Positions 16,281-23,965 of a stretch of DNA of 36,761 bases are shown here, piece after piece. Each line of letters starts with the position of its first letter. The first letter of the stretch is position 1. Under the pieces are notes generated by a model. It had not been told where the DNA came from. It searched no databases and saw nothing but the letters and a program-made list of their open reading frames with translations. The position numbers and the translations under genes are program-made. Source of the stretch: Oscillospiraceae bacterium (GTDB lineage Bacteria > Bacillota > Clostridia > Oscillospirales > Oscillospiraceae); NCBI GenBank assembly GCA_902760845.1, contig CACWHX010000014.1, positions 1-36,761 of the forward strand, written 5' to 3'.

Positions 16281-18626
16281 ATGACACTCAAGGAGCTTGC
16301 AGTCGGTCAGAGCGCGACCATCACCGCCGTGGGCGGCGAGGGCGCGCTGCGGCAGCATTTTCTGGATATGGGCGTCCTCCCCGGCGCGGAGGTCACAGTG
16401 GTAAAGCTCGCGCCCATGGGAGACCCCATGGAGCTGCGCATCCACGGATATGAGCTGACGCTCCGCCTGGCGGACGCCGACCGGATCCAGGTGCGGCCTG
16501 TGGACGAACGGGCACCGGAGCGCCCGACCCGGAGTCCCAGGCGCAGCGCATACCACCCCGGTCTCGGCGAGGCGGGAAAATTTCACCCCAAGGGAAGCGG
16601 CGACCCCCTGCCGGACGACACGATCTTGACCTTTGCTCTGCTGGGCAACCAAAACTGCGGCAAGACGACGCTCTTCAACCAGCTCACCGGCGCCAACCAG
16701 CACGTGGGCAACTTCCCCGGCGTGACCATCGACCGGAAGTCCGGCGTGATCCGCGGAAACCCCAACACCTCCGTCACGGATCTGCCGGGGATCTATTCCA
16801 TGTCCCCCTACAGCAGCGAGGAACTGGTGTCGCGAAATTTTGTGCTCTATGACCGCCCGCACGCCATCATCAACATCGTGGACGCCACCAACATTGAGCG
16901 AAACCTCTATCTCACCATGCAGCTGCTGGAGATGAACCTCCCCATGGTTGTGGCGCTGAACATGATGGACGAGGTGAGCGGCAACGGCGGGGCCGTTGAC
17001 ATCAACGAGATGGAGGCGCTGCTGGGCGTGCCGGTCATTCCCATTTCCGCGGCGAAAAACCAGGGCGTGGACGAGCTGATCCAGCATGCCGTCCACGTGG
17101 CCCACTATCAGGAGCGCCCCCTGCGGCAGGACTTTTGCGACGAGCACGACCATAATGGTGCGGTGCACCGCTGTCTCCACGCAGTCATCCACCTGATCCA
17201 GGATCACGCGGAGCGCGCGAATCTGCCCGTGCGCTTTGCCGCCGGCAAGCTCATCGAGGGCGACGCGCTGATCCTCCGACAGCTGGAGCTGGACCAGAAC
17301 GAACAGGAGATGCTGGAGCACATCATCCTCCAGATGGAGACCGAGCGCGGGCTTGATCGCAGCGCCGCCATTGCAGACATGCGCTTTGACTTTATCGGGC
17401 GGGTCTGCTCCGCCACGGTGACAAAGCCCCAGGAAAGCAGGGAGCATCTGCGCAGCCAGAGGCTGGACCGATTCCTCACCGGGAAATACACCGCTATACC
17501 CGCCTTTATCGGCATCATGGGGGCGGTCTTCTGGCTCACGTTCGACGTTGTCGGTGCGTGGCTGCAGGGCCTGCTGGAAACCGGGATCGACGCCCTGTCC
17601 CGCCTGACGGACGCGGCGCTGACCGCCGCGAATGTGAACGCCGCCATCCACGGTCTCATCATCGACGGCATCTTTACCGGCGTGGGCAGCGTGCTCAGCT
17701 TTCTGCCCATCATCGTGACGCTGTTTTTCTTCCTCTCTCTGCTTGAGGACAGCGGATACATCGCCCGCGTGGCCTTTTTCATGGATAAGCTGCTGCGCAA
17801 GATCGGCCTTTCCGGGCGGAGCATCGTGCCCATGCTGATTGGCTTTGGCTGCACGGTCCCCGCCGTCATGTCCACCAGGACGCTCCCCAGCGAGCGAGAC
17901 CGGAAGATGACCATCCTGCTGACGCCCTTTATGAGCTGCTCGGCGAAGCTGCCCATCTATTCCTTTTTCGTCAGCGCCTTCTTCCCCCGGCACGGCGGTC
18001 TGATTATGATCGGGCTGTACGTGCTGGGCATCGTGACGGGGATCCTGGCGGCGCTGCTGTATAAGGGCACGCTCTTCAAAGGCGAGGCCGTGCCGTTCGT
18101 GATGGAGCTGCCCAATTACCGGATGCCGGGCGCAAAAAATGTCCTACGCCTGCTCTGGGACAAGGCGAAGGACTTTCTCCAGCGGGCCTTCTCTGTCATT
18201 CTGCTGGCCACAATCGTCATCTGGTTCCTCCAGAGCTTTGATCTTCGTATGAACCGGGTCGCGGATTCGCAGTACAGCATCCTCGCCATGGCGGCGGGTG
18301 TGCTCTCTCCCCTGTTCCGGCCTCTGGGTCTGGGAGACTGGCGGATCTGCACGTCGCTCATCAGCGGCTTTATGGCCAAGGAAAGCGTGGTTTCCACGCT
18401 GGAGGTGCTCTTCGGCGCCTCGGTGCACAGCGCGCTCACACCGCTGTCCGCGGCGGCGCTGCTGGTGTTCAGCCTGCTGTATACCCCCTGCGTGGCGGCC
18501 ATCGCCTCGATCCGGCGGGAGCTGGGCAGGAAGTGGGCCGCCGGCGTGGTCGTCTGGCAGTGCGTCGTGGCGTGGGTCGCCGCGCTGCTGCTCCGCGCGG
18601 TCTGCATCCTGCTGGGAATGGGGTGA
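16281..18626 (+). CDS. feoB: FeoA-FeoB fusion, ferrous iron transporter
   Basis: A 781-aa protein joining a FeoA SH3-like domain (residues 1-73) to FeoB through a basic linker (about 75-112). The G domain has G1 GNQNCGKTT (122-130), switch TIDRKSGVIRG, G3 DLPGIYSMSP, G4 NMMD and G5 ISAAKN; the two gate regions LIGFGCTVPAVMSTRTL and PFMSCSAKLPIYSFF are in the membrane domain. It imports Fe(II) across the cytoplasmic membrane, powered or gated by nucleotide hydrolysis, and is the standard iron uptake route in anaerobes. FeoA and FeoB are separate in E. coli. The Shine-Dalgarno (GGAAAGGAA) is some 13 bases from the ATG, farther than usual. The stop overlaps the start region of a Cys-rich partner gene. 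Confidence 0.96.
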   Translation: MTLKELAVGQSATITAVGGEGALRQHFLDMGVLPGAEVTVVKLAPMGDPMELRIHGYELTLRLADADRIQVRPVDERAPERPTRSPRRSAYHPGLGEAGKFHPKGSGDPLPDDTILTFALLGNQNCGKTTLFNQLTGANQHVGNFPGVTIDRKSGVIRGNPNTSVTDLPGIYSMSPYSSEELVSRNFVLYDRPHAIINIVDATNIERNLYLTMQLLEMNLPMVVALNMMDEVSGNGGAVDINEMEALLGVPVIPISAAKNQGVDELIQHAVHVAHYQERPLRQDFCDEHDHNGAVHRCLHAVIHLIQDHAERANLPVRFAAGKLIEGDALILRQLELDQNEQEMLEHIILQMETERGLDRSAAIADMRFDFIGRVCSATVTKPQESREHLRSQRLDRFLTGKYTAIPAFIGIMGAVFWLTFDVVGAWLQGLLETGIDALSRLTDAALTAANVNAAIHGLIIDGIFTGVGSVLSFLPIIVTLFFFLSLLEDSGYIARVAFFMDKLLRKIGLSGRSIVPMLIGFGCTVPAVMSTRTLPSERDRKMTILLTPFMSCSAKLPIYSFFVSAFFPRHGGLIMIGLYVLGIVTGILAALLYKGTLFKGEAVPFVMELPNYRMPGAKNVLRLLWDKAKDFLQRAFSVILLATIVIWFLQSFDLRMNRVADSQYSILAMAAGVLSPLFRPLGLGDWRICTSLISGFMAKESVVSTLEVLFGASVHSALTPLSAAALLVFSLLYTPCVAAIASIRRELGRKWAAGVVVWQCVVAWVAALLLRAVCILLGMG

Positions 18627-18631
18627 TCGCT

Positions 18632-18817
18632 GTGAACGTCTGGGATGTTCTGATTTGCGCCGCACTCCTGCTGGCGGTGATCTTCGCCGTCCGCAGCGTG
18701 ATCCGCGCGCGAAAGCAAAAAAAGTGCTGCGGCGGGCGCGGCGGCGACTGCACCGGCTGCAGCGGCAATTGCGGCGGCTGCGCGCGCAGCGCGCAGTGCG
18801 AAAAGCCGCGCAGATAA
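18632..18817 (+). CDS. FeoB-associated Cys-rich membrane protein
   Basis: A 61-aa protein with one N-terminal membrane helix (VWDVLICAALLLAVIFAVRS), a basic stretch (RARKQKK) and a Cys/Gly-rich tail: CC, then CTGC, CGGC and a last C. This matches the small FeoB-associated Cys-rich proteins found after feoB in Firmicutes, thought to help handle iron at the inner face of the transporter. The GTG at 18632 is preferred because GGGG lies eight bases upstream; an in-frame GTG at 18623 that overlaps the feoB stop is the alternative. Confidence 0.85.
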   Translation: MNVWDVLICAALLLAVIFAVRSVIRARKQKKCCGGRGGDCTGCSGNCGGCARSAQCEKPRR

Positions 18818-18821
18818 CGAG

Positions 18822-18849
18822 GCCGGGGCGCGGCAGTCCACGCCCCGGC
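18822..18849 (+). terminator. Terminator of the feo operon
   Basis: A 9-bp GC stem (18822-18830 with 18841-18849) with a 10-base loop lies just past the last feo gene and is followed by TTCGTCTGTTGTTTTC. It separates convergent genes. Confidence 0.7.
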
Positions 18850-18863
18850 TTCGTCTGTTGTTT

Positions 18864-19739
18864 TCAAGCGTCCCACAGGCTGAGCTGTTCTCCGCCGGCC
18901 TTCTGCTCGAACGTCCGCAGATATTCAAAAATCTGCTCGTTGTTGTGCGCGATGCCGGCGGCCTCGCAGACATCGTGATACAGCCGCAGCAGCTTCGCGC
19001 TGTTGGGGCTCTCCAGCTGATAGCGGTCGCCGTAGGTCCGGATGTATCGCTCCTTCAGCCCCGGAAAGTGCCGGTCGAGCTGCCGGTAATAATATTCCCG
19101 GTCCCCCTCCCGCAGCGTCATGCCCATGCCGAAGCAGATAACGCCGCGCACCCCGGCCGTGACGCACATGTCCAGAACGGCGGCGACATTCTCCTCCGTG
19201 TCGTTGAGAAACGGCAGGATCGGACACAGCCACACGACCGTGGGAATGCCCGCGTCGCGCAGCGCCAGCAGCGCCGCAAAGCGCTCGCGCGTCGTGCTGA
19301 CATGGGGCTCAACCAGTTTACATAACGCTTCATCCGCCGTCGTGAGCGTCATCTGCACGACGGCCTTTGTTTTGCGGTTGACGCTTTGGAGCAGGTCAAG
19401 ATCCCGCAGCACGCGGGCCGATTTCGTGATGCAGGTAAACCCGAAGCCGTAGCGGTCGATCAGCTCCAGCGCACGGCGGGTATAGCACAGGCGCTCCTCC
19501 AAATTCAGGTAGGGGTCGGTCATGGAGCCGGTGGCGATCATGCAGGGCCGCCGCTTTTTTCGCAGCGCGGCTTCCAGCAGCACGAGCGCGTTTTCCTTGA
19601 CCTCCACATCCTCAAAGGCGTGCTCCATCCCATAGCAGCGGCTGCGGGAATCGCAGTAGATGCAGCCGTGCGTGCAGCCGCGATAGAGGTTCATCCCGTT
19701 TTGGGCGGACAGGATGCCCTTCACTGTGACGTAGTGCAT
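18864..19739 (-). CDS. SPL-family radical SAM protein
   Basis: A 291-aa radical SAM protein related to spore photoproduct lyase. The cluster motif is RGCTHGCIYCDSRSRCY (CxxxCxxC), followed by ATGSMTDPY and the TKSARVLRDLDLL strand common to this group. It lacks the N-terminal region and full length of true SplB, so DNA repair is not assured; relatives are annotated as SPL-family proteins of unknown substrate. The ATG follows directly on the stop of the DUF951 gene (TAGATG), so translation is probably coupled. It is the last gene of the rarA operon. Confidence 0.85.
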   Translation of the reverse strand: MHYVTVKGILSAQNGMNLYRGCTHGCIYCDSRSRCYGMEHAFEDVEVKENALVLLEAALRKKRRPCMIATGSMTDPYLNLEERLCYTRRALELIDRYGFGFTCITKSARVLRDLDLLQSVNRKTKAVVQMTLTTADEALCKLVEPHVSTTRERFAALLALRDAGIPTVVWLCPILPFLNDTEENVAAVLDMCVTAGVRGVICFGMGMTLREGDREYYYRQLDRHFPGLKERYIRTYGDRYQLESPNSAKLLRLYHDVCEAAGIAHNNEQIFEYLRTFEQKAGGEQLSLWDA

Positions 19740-19922
19740 CTATTCCGGCCGCTCCACAAGCTTTACGTTCTTCTCAAACTTCGACCGCGCACCCATGACC
19801 TCCCTGCCGCAGCCGAGGCAGCGGAGCTTAAAGTCCGCGCCGATGCGCAGCACCTGCCAGCGCTTTTCGCCGCAGGGATGCTGCTTTTTCATGGTCAAAA
19901 TATCGCCGACCCGGATATCCAC
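19740..19922 (-). CDS. DUF951 family protein
   Basis: A 60-aa protein starting MDIRVGDILTMKKQHPCG, with the conserved RWQVLRIGADFKLRCLGCGR core. The CLGC pair and an upstream Cys (HPCG) could form a metal-binding knuckle. The family is widespread in Firmicutes and has no established function. It lies four bases after rarA and abuts the radical SAM gene. Confidence 0.88.
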   Translation of the reverse strand: MDIRVGDILTMKKQHPCGEKRWQVLRIGADFKLRCLGCGREVMGARSKFEKNVKLVERPE

Positions 19923-19926
19923 GCTT

Positions 19927-21186
19927 TCACCCCTTGATCTTTTCCCAGTACGCCTTCGCGGCCTGCTCGGTCTTATTGTCGCCGTATTCGTAGTAGCGCG
20001 CGTTTTTCAGCTCGTCCGGCAGATACTGCTGCCGCACCCAGTGGCCGTCGTAATTGTGCGGGTACCGGTAGCCCTGCTCGCGCTCGAAGCCCGTGCCGTC
20101 GGCGTGGACGTTCTGCAGCTCGCGCGGAATGGGCCCCGCCTTCCCGGCCCGGACATCGCTGATCGCGGCGTCGATGGCCATGACGACGGAGTTGGATTTC
20201 GGCGCGGTCGCGAGCAGGATGCAGGCCTGCGCCAGCGGGAGGCGTGCCTCGGGCAATCCCAGTTGCAGCGCGCTGTCCACGCAGGATTTCACGATCGACG
20301 CCGCCTGCGGATAGGCCAGGCCAATATCCTCGCTGGCGGAGCACAGGATGCGGCGGCACGCGCCGGCGAGGTCGCCCGCCTCCAGCAGCCGCGCGAGATA
20401 GTGCAGCGCCGCGTCGGGGTCTGACCCGCGCAGAGACTTCATCAGCGCGGAGACGATGTCGTAGTGATCGTCCCCCGCCCGGTCATACCGCATGGCGCTG
20501 CGCTGGCTGATTGCCTCCGCGTCCGCGCGCGTGAGCCAGATCGCGCCGTTTTCCCGCCGCGCGGCGGAAAACAGCAGCTCGACCGCGTTGAGCGCCTTGC
20601 GCACGTCCCCTCCGCAGACGGCGGCGATATAGTCCTCCGTCCCCGGCTCGAGTTCCGGCGTGAGACCCTCCCGCTCGCAGAGGATCCGAATGGCGCGGCG
20701 CACCGCGCGCGCGACCTCGGACGCCGGCACCTGCTTAAACTCAAACACGGTGCTGCGGCTGAGTACGGCGTTATAGATATAAAAATACGGATTTTCCGTC
20801 GTGGAGGCGATGACCGTGATGCGTCCGTCCTCCATGAACTCCAGCAGCGACTGCTGCTGCTTTTTGTTGAAATACTGAATCTCGTCCAGATACAGCAGCA
20901 CGCCGCCGGGCGTGAGCATTGTGTCAAGCTCGGCGATGATGGCGCGAATGTCGGAAATGCCGGCGGTTGTGGCGTTCAGGCGGCGCAGCGTGCGGTTCGT
21001 GCTGGACGCGATGATGCTCGCGACCGTAGTCTTTCCCGTGCCGCTGGGGCCGTAAAACACCATATTCGGAATCTGGCCGGACTCCACAATGCGGCGCAGC
21101 ATCCCGTCCGGACCGAGGATGTGCTTCTGCCCGACCACATCGTCGAGCGATTGCGGCCGGAGCTCGTCCGCCAATGGTCTGTACAT
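19927..21186 (-). CDS. rarA: Replication-associated recombination protein RarA/MgsA
   Basis: An AAA+ ATPase of 419 aa that acts at stalled replication forks together with SSB and RecA. Walker A is FYGPSGTGKTT (about residue 47), Walker B LLYLDEIQYFNKKQQ, sensor 1 ASTTENP, and the C-terminal RarA region with AEDIGLA-like SASEDIGLAYPQA and the PNSNSV-like PKSNSVVMAID is intact. The ATG at 21186 (MYRPLADELRP) follows AGGAGG by eight bases; longer starts lack similarity. Its promoter overlaps that of the divergent nth gene. Confidence 0.95.
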   Translation of the reverse strand: MYRPLADELRPQSLDDVVGQKHILGPDGMLRRIVESGQIPNMVFYGPSGTGKTTVASIIASSTNRTLRRLNATTAGISDIRAIIAELDTMLTPGGVLLYLDEIQYFNKKQQQSLLEFMEDGRITVIASTTENPYFYIYNAVLSRSTVFEFKQVPASEVARAVRRAIRILCEREGLTPELEPGTEDYIAAVCGGDVRKALNAVELLFSAARRENGAIWLTRADAEAISQRSAMRYDRAGDDHYDIVSALMKSLRGSDPDAALHYLARLLEAGDLAGACRRILCSASEDIGLAYPQAASIVKSCVDSALQLGLPEARLPLAQACILLATAPKSNSVVMAIDAAISDVRAGKAGPIPRELQNVHADGTGFEREQGYRYPHNYDGHWVRQQYLPDELKNARYYEYGDNKTEQAAKAYWEKIKG

Positions 21187-21217
21187 GTCTGAAGCCTCCT
21201 CAACCATTGATAGCTTG

Positions 21218-21267
21218 ATTATACCGGAAAACCCCCTGTTTGACAACGGCGGAATCTGTGGTAAACT
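21218..21267. promoter_or_regulatory. Divergent rarA and nth promoters sharing one -35 site
   Basis: On minus TTGTCA (21246-21241), 17 bases, TATAAT (21223-21218) drives rarA. On plus TTGACA (21240-21245), 16 bases, TAAACT (21262-21267) drives nth. The two -35 hexamers overlap by five bases. Confidence 0.7.
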
Positions 21268-21286
21268 GGACGGCGAGGTGAATTGT

Positions 21287-21937
21287 ATGCGTACTCCCGA
21301 ACAGGTAACGGAAATCATCGAGCGGCTGGAGGCGGAATATCCGCTGGCCGCGTGCTCGCTGGAATATCAGAAGGACTATGAGCTGCTGTTTTCCGTGCGG
21401 CTCGCGGCGCAGTGCACCGACGAGCGCGTGAATCAGATCACGCCGGCGCTGTTCGCGCGGTTTCCGACGCTGCAGTCGTTCGCGGAGGCGGACGTGGAGG
21501 ACGTGGAGACCTATATCCACTCCTGCGGCTTTTTCCGCTCCAAGGCGCGGGATATCGTCAAATGCGCGCAGGTGCTGCTCCTGGAGCATGGCGGCAGGGT
21601 GCCGGACACGATGGAGGCGCTCGTCGCGCTCCCCGGTGTGGGGCGCAAGACCGCGAATCTCGTCCTGGGCGACGTGTATCACAAGCCCGCCGTCGTGGTG
21701 GACACGCACTGCATTCGCCTGTCCAACCGCATGGGACTGGTGGACGGCCTGAAGGACCCGGTAAAGATCGAGACCGCGCTGCGCGCCATCCTGCCGCCGG
21801 AGAAAAGCTCAGATTTCTGCCACCGGCTGGTGCTGCACGGCCGCGCCGTGTGCGACGCGCGCAAGCCGCGCTGCGAGGCATGCTGCGTCCGGCACGTCTG
21901 CCAGAGCTTTGCCGGAAACGCGGAGGCGACGGCATGA
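21287..21937 (+). CDS. nth: Endonuclease III
   Basis: A 216-aa base-excision repair glycosylase/AP lyase that removes oxidised pyrimidines. The helix-hairpin-helix is LPGVGRKTANLVLG with catalytic K121, the catalytic Asp is D139 in VVVDTHCIRLSNR, and the 4Fe-4S cysteines follow C-x6-C-x2-C-x5-C near the end. The ATG at 21287 follows GAGGTG. It overlaps trmO by four bases (ATGA), so both are co-translated. Confidence 0.97.
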   Translation: MRTPEQVTEIIERLEAEYPLAACSLEYQKDYELLFSVRLAAQCTDERVNQITPALFARFPTLQSFAEADVEDVETYIHSCGFFRSKARDIVKCAQVLLLEHGGRVPDTMEALVALPGVGRKTANLVLGDVYHKPAVVVDTHCIRLSNRMGLVDGLKDPVKIETALRAILPPEKSSDFCHRLVLHGRAVCDARKPRCEACCVRHVCQSFAGNAEATA

Positions 21938-22608
21938 GACCCGTCGCGCGGATCCGCAGCGACTTCCCGGAAAAGTTCGGCATCCCGCGCCAGAGCGGGC
22001 TGGTGGAAAGTCTGGAGGCGCGGATCATTTTCGAGCCCGCGTTTCGCATTGCGGACGCCGTGCGCGGGCTGGAGGATTTTTCGCACATCTGGCTGCTGTG
22101 GGAGTTTTCCGAGACGAAGCGGGACGACTGGTCGCCGACGGTGCGGCCGCCGCGGCTGGGCGGCAACGTGCGCATGGGCGTTTTCGCCACGCGCTCGCCG
22201 TTTCGGCCGAACCCGATCGGCCTGTCCTGCGTGCGGCTGCTGCGCGTGGAGCATGCGCCGGCGCTTGGCCCGGTGCTGCACGTCGCGGGCGCCGATCTCA
22301 TGGACGGCACGCCGATCTATGACATCAAGCCCTACATCCCCTATGCCGACTGTCATCCCGAGGCCGTCGGCGGATTCACCACGGCGGAGGACATGCCCGC
22401 GCTCCAGGTGGACTTCCCGGCCGCGCTGCTGGAGCGGGTGCCGCCGGAGAAGCGCGGCGCGCTCATCGGCGTGCTGGAGCAGGACCCGCGCCCGCGCTAT
22501 CAGGCCGATCCGGAGCGGGTCTACGGTCTCTCCTTCGCGGGGCTGGAGGTGCGTTTTTCCGTCGATGGAGCGCGCCTGACCGTGCGGGACGTGCGCAAAG
22601 CAAAATAA
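21934..22608 (+). CDS. trmO: tRNA (N6-threonylcarbamoyladenosine-37 N6) methyltransferase TrmO/TsaA-type
   Basis: A 224-aa protein of the TsaA/TrmO family, which methylates t6A37 in certain threonine tRNAs. Conserved motifs are RIRSDFPEKFGIPRQ at the start, FSHIWLLWEFS, the signature TRSPFRPNPIGLSCVRL and DLMDGTPIYDIKPYIPY. A C-terminal extension (FAGLEVRFSVDG) fits the Firmicutes version. GGAGG precedes the ATG, which lies in the end of nth. It is followed by three strong hairpins. Confidence 0.92.
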   Translation: MRPVARIRSDFPEKFGIPRQSGLVESLEARIIFEPAFRIADAVRGLEDFSHIWLLWEFSETKRDDWSPTVRPPRLGGNVRMGVFATRSPFRPNPIGLSCVRLLRVEHAPALGPVLHVAGADLMDGTPIYDIKPYIPYADCHPEAVGGFTTAEDMPALQVDFPAALLERVPPEKRGALIGVLEQDPRPRYQADPERVYGLSFAGLEVRFSVDGARLTVRDVRKAK

Positions 22609-22611
22609 ACC

Positions 22612-22739
22612 GCCGCCTTTGTCCGCCGCGCGGCGGACAAAGGCGGCAAGCCGTGACCGGAAGGCGCTTTGCCTTCCGGTCACGGCGTCAGAAGGCCGCA
22701 GGCCGGGGCATCGTGAACTGGAGTCACGGTGCCCCGGCC
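22612..22739. repeat. Three tandem GC-rich hairpins between trmO and the 256-aa gene
   Basis: Three separate stems stand in a row: 17 bp (22612-22628 with 22631-22647, a continuous palindrome), 15 bp (22651-22665 with 22671-22685, loop GCTTT) and 16 bp including one T-G pair (22701-22716 with 22724-22739, loop ACTGGAG). None has a U run. The interval contains no gene. At least one probably ends transcription of the convergent genes; three are unusual. Confidence 0.85.
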
Positions 22740-22745
22740 GCGGTA

Positions 22746-23516
22746 TTATTTGTTTTTCCCGTTCTCGGCCTTTGCCTGCGCGATCCAGGCCGGTCCCTCC
22801 CATTCGATGGGAGAAAGCCGCTGCCCTCTCGTCTTTTCTCTGACGCGGTTCTGATAGTCGGAATAGGCCCGGTTCCTGTTATCCAGATTGCTCCAGGGCG
22901 CCTCCGGGCGCTCGATCCCAAGGCCCTTTACGGCGCTGCCGTCGTAGACAGGCCGGTCTTCCGCCTGCATTGCCGCGCTGAAAATATAAGAGTCCAGAGG
23001 AATGTGCAGGTGCGGCGCGACGGCTTCCAAAGCGTCCCAGGCGCCCATAATCAGCATGTTTTTCAGCGTCATGTTGACCCATTTCTGCGCCTGGCCGTAT
23101 GTGAATCCACTCTCCCGGAAAAGGGGGACGCCTCTGTCGCTTTTGAAGTGGCTCGCGGTATGGATGATGTGCCCGCAGATCGAATCGTGCCACGTGTCAA
23201 ACTGCTCATCAGAGGCGACCTCCCGCTCCAGCAGCCGCTCGATCTCCCGCGCCAGGAAGTCCACAATCCCGCCTTTCGTCTCCGGGTCCTCCTTAAACCG
23301 GGCTTTCGCGTTCCGGTAATCCGCCGCGGCCGCTTTGTCCATCCCCTTCAGGCTGCTTTCGCTGTAGGTGTAATCAAGCGTCCTGCTCAGGTCGCGAAAG
23401 GCGCGGCGGATGCACACGCGCATTGCCTCCGCGGCGTCGCTCCGCGCGTCCTGCTCCGTGATCCCAAAGTAGGAAAACCACAGAAAATCCTGCCGGTACT
23501 GCCGCCAGTCAAGCAT
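22746..23516 (-). CDS. Unrecognised 256-aa protein paired with a WYL regulator remnant
   Basis: I do not recognise this family. The protein is soluble, rich in charged and aromatic residues, with no signal or membrane segment. Distinctive parts are FDTWHDSICGHIIHTA (about residues 106-121), FTYGQAQKWVNMTLKNML (mid-protein), HLHIPLDSYIF and a Trp/Tyr-rich end, RAYSDYQNRVRE followed by SPIEWEGPAW. The regular motifs and codon use like its neighbours argue for a real gene. The ATG at 23516 overlaps the end of the WYL remnant by eight bases, implying that the two were once a regulator-effector pair. WYL regulators often control defence or stress genes, which is the only hint to function. It is followed by three hairpins. 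Confidence 0.7.
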   Translation of the reverse strand: MLDWRQYRQDFLWFSYFGITEQDARSDAAEAMRVCIRRAFRDLSRTLDYTYSESSLKGMDKAAAADYRNAKARFKEDPETKGGIVDFLAREIERLLEREVASDEQFDTWHDSICGHIIHTASHFKSDRGVPLFRESGFTYGQAQKWVNMTLKNMLIMGAWDALEAVAPHLHIPLDSYIFSAAMQAEDRPVYDGSAVKGLGIERPEAPWSNLDNRNRAYSDYQNRVREKTRGQRLSPIEWEGPAWIAQAKAENGKNK

Positions 23517-23850
23517 TTTTCTGATCCCTCATTTCCTCGTAGATTTCCACCGTTCGCCAGGCGTCCTCCCGCACGGCGTCGGCTATGGCCCGCGGCTCCA
23601 GCACGACCACGTCCGAAGAAAAAATTTTGGCGAACTGCTTTATGGTCATTTCGTTCACCCATGCCGTCACCGTCACGCGCGCGTTTTCACTGGCGTACAT
23701 GTGAAGATGCTCCGTCATATACCTTGCCAGATCGAGCCGCTCCCCGTCCGCCCCGCGCCGATGGCGGCGTCCAGCACCTCGATGGTATAAAACAGCTGCG
23801 AGTTTTGCACCGCCATGGCCGGCGTGGTCTCGATAATCTCCCGCCACGCG
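23509..23850 (-). pseudogene. Remnant of a WYL-domain transcriptional regulator
   Basis: Two pieces in different frames resemble a WYL-domain regulator. The first (about 23850-23750) reads WREIIETTPAMAVQ and LFYTIEVLDAAIGAG, the lead into a WYL domain. The second (about 23757-23509) reads ERLDLARYMTEHLHMY through VVVLEPRAIADAV to the end, a typical WCX C-terminal extension. The N-terminal DNA-binding domain and the WYL core between the pieces are missing, and a frame change joins them. The upstream break coincides with a 14-bp hairpin at 23851. The remnant overlaps the start of the 256-aa gene. A collapsed assembly is the alternative to real decay. Confidence 0.65.
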
Positions 23851-23884
23851 GCGCGCCCGGAAGATTCGTTTCTTCCGGGCGCGC
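23851..23884. repeat. 14-bp hairpin with a nearby third copy of its arm
   Basis: A perfect inverted repeat (23851-23864 with 23871-23884) with loop TTCGTT lies at the broken end of the WYL remnant. The 12-mer GCGCGCCCGGAA of the left arm occurs again at 23935-23946. The interval 23885-23965 has no gene; the T-run and DTD2 stop suggest that the hairpin may also end the DTD2 message. Confidence 0.7.
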
Positions 23885-23965
23885 GGTTTTCTGATCTGAT
23901 TCTATTCGATTTTCGTCGTTCTCCGCCGCGGATGGCGCGCCCGGAACGGCGGGCGGCCTTCGCCG

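Noticed and set aside
16091..16291. 66-codon minus-strand frame upstream of feoAB
   Set aside because: No Shine-Dalgarno or similarity, and it covers the hairpin and the feo promoter.
15927..17993. 688-codon minus-strand frame
   Set aside because: Crosses a tRNA and the antisense of feoB; low-complexity shadow composition.
22612..22739. Tandem hairpins considered as a CRISPR array
   Set aside because: The three stems differ in sequence, there is no repeated unit with constant spacers and no cas gene.
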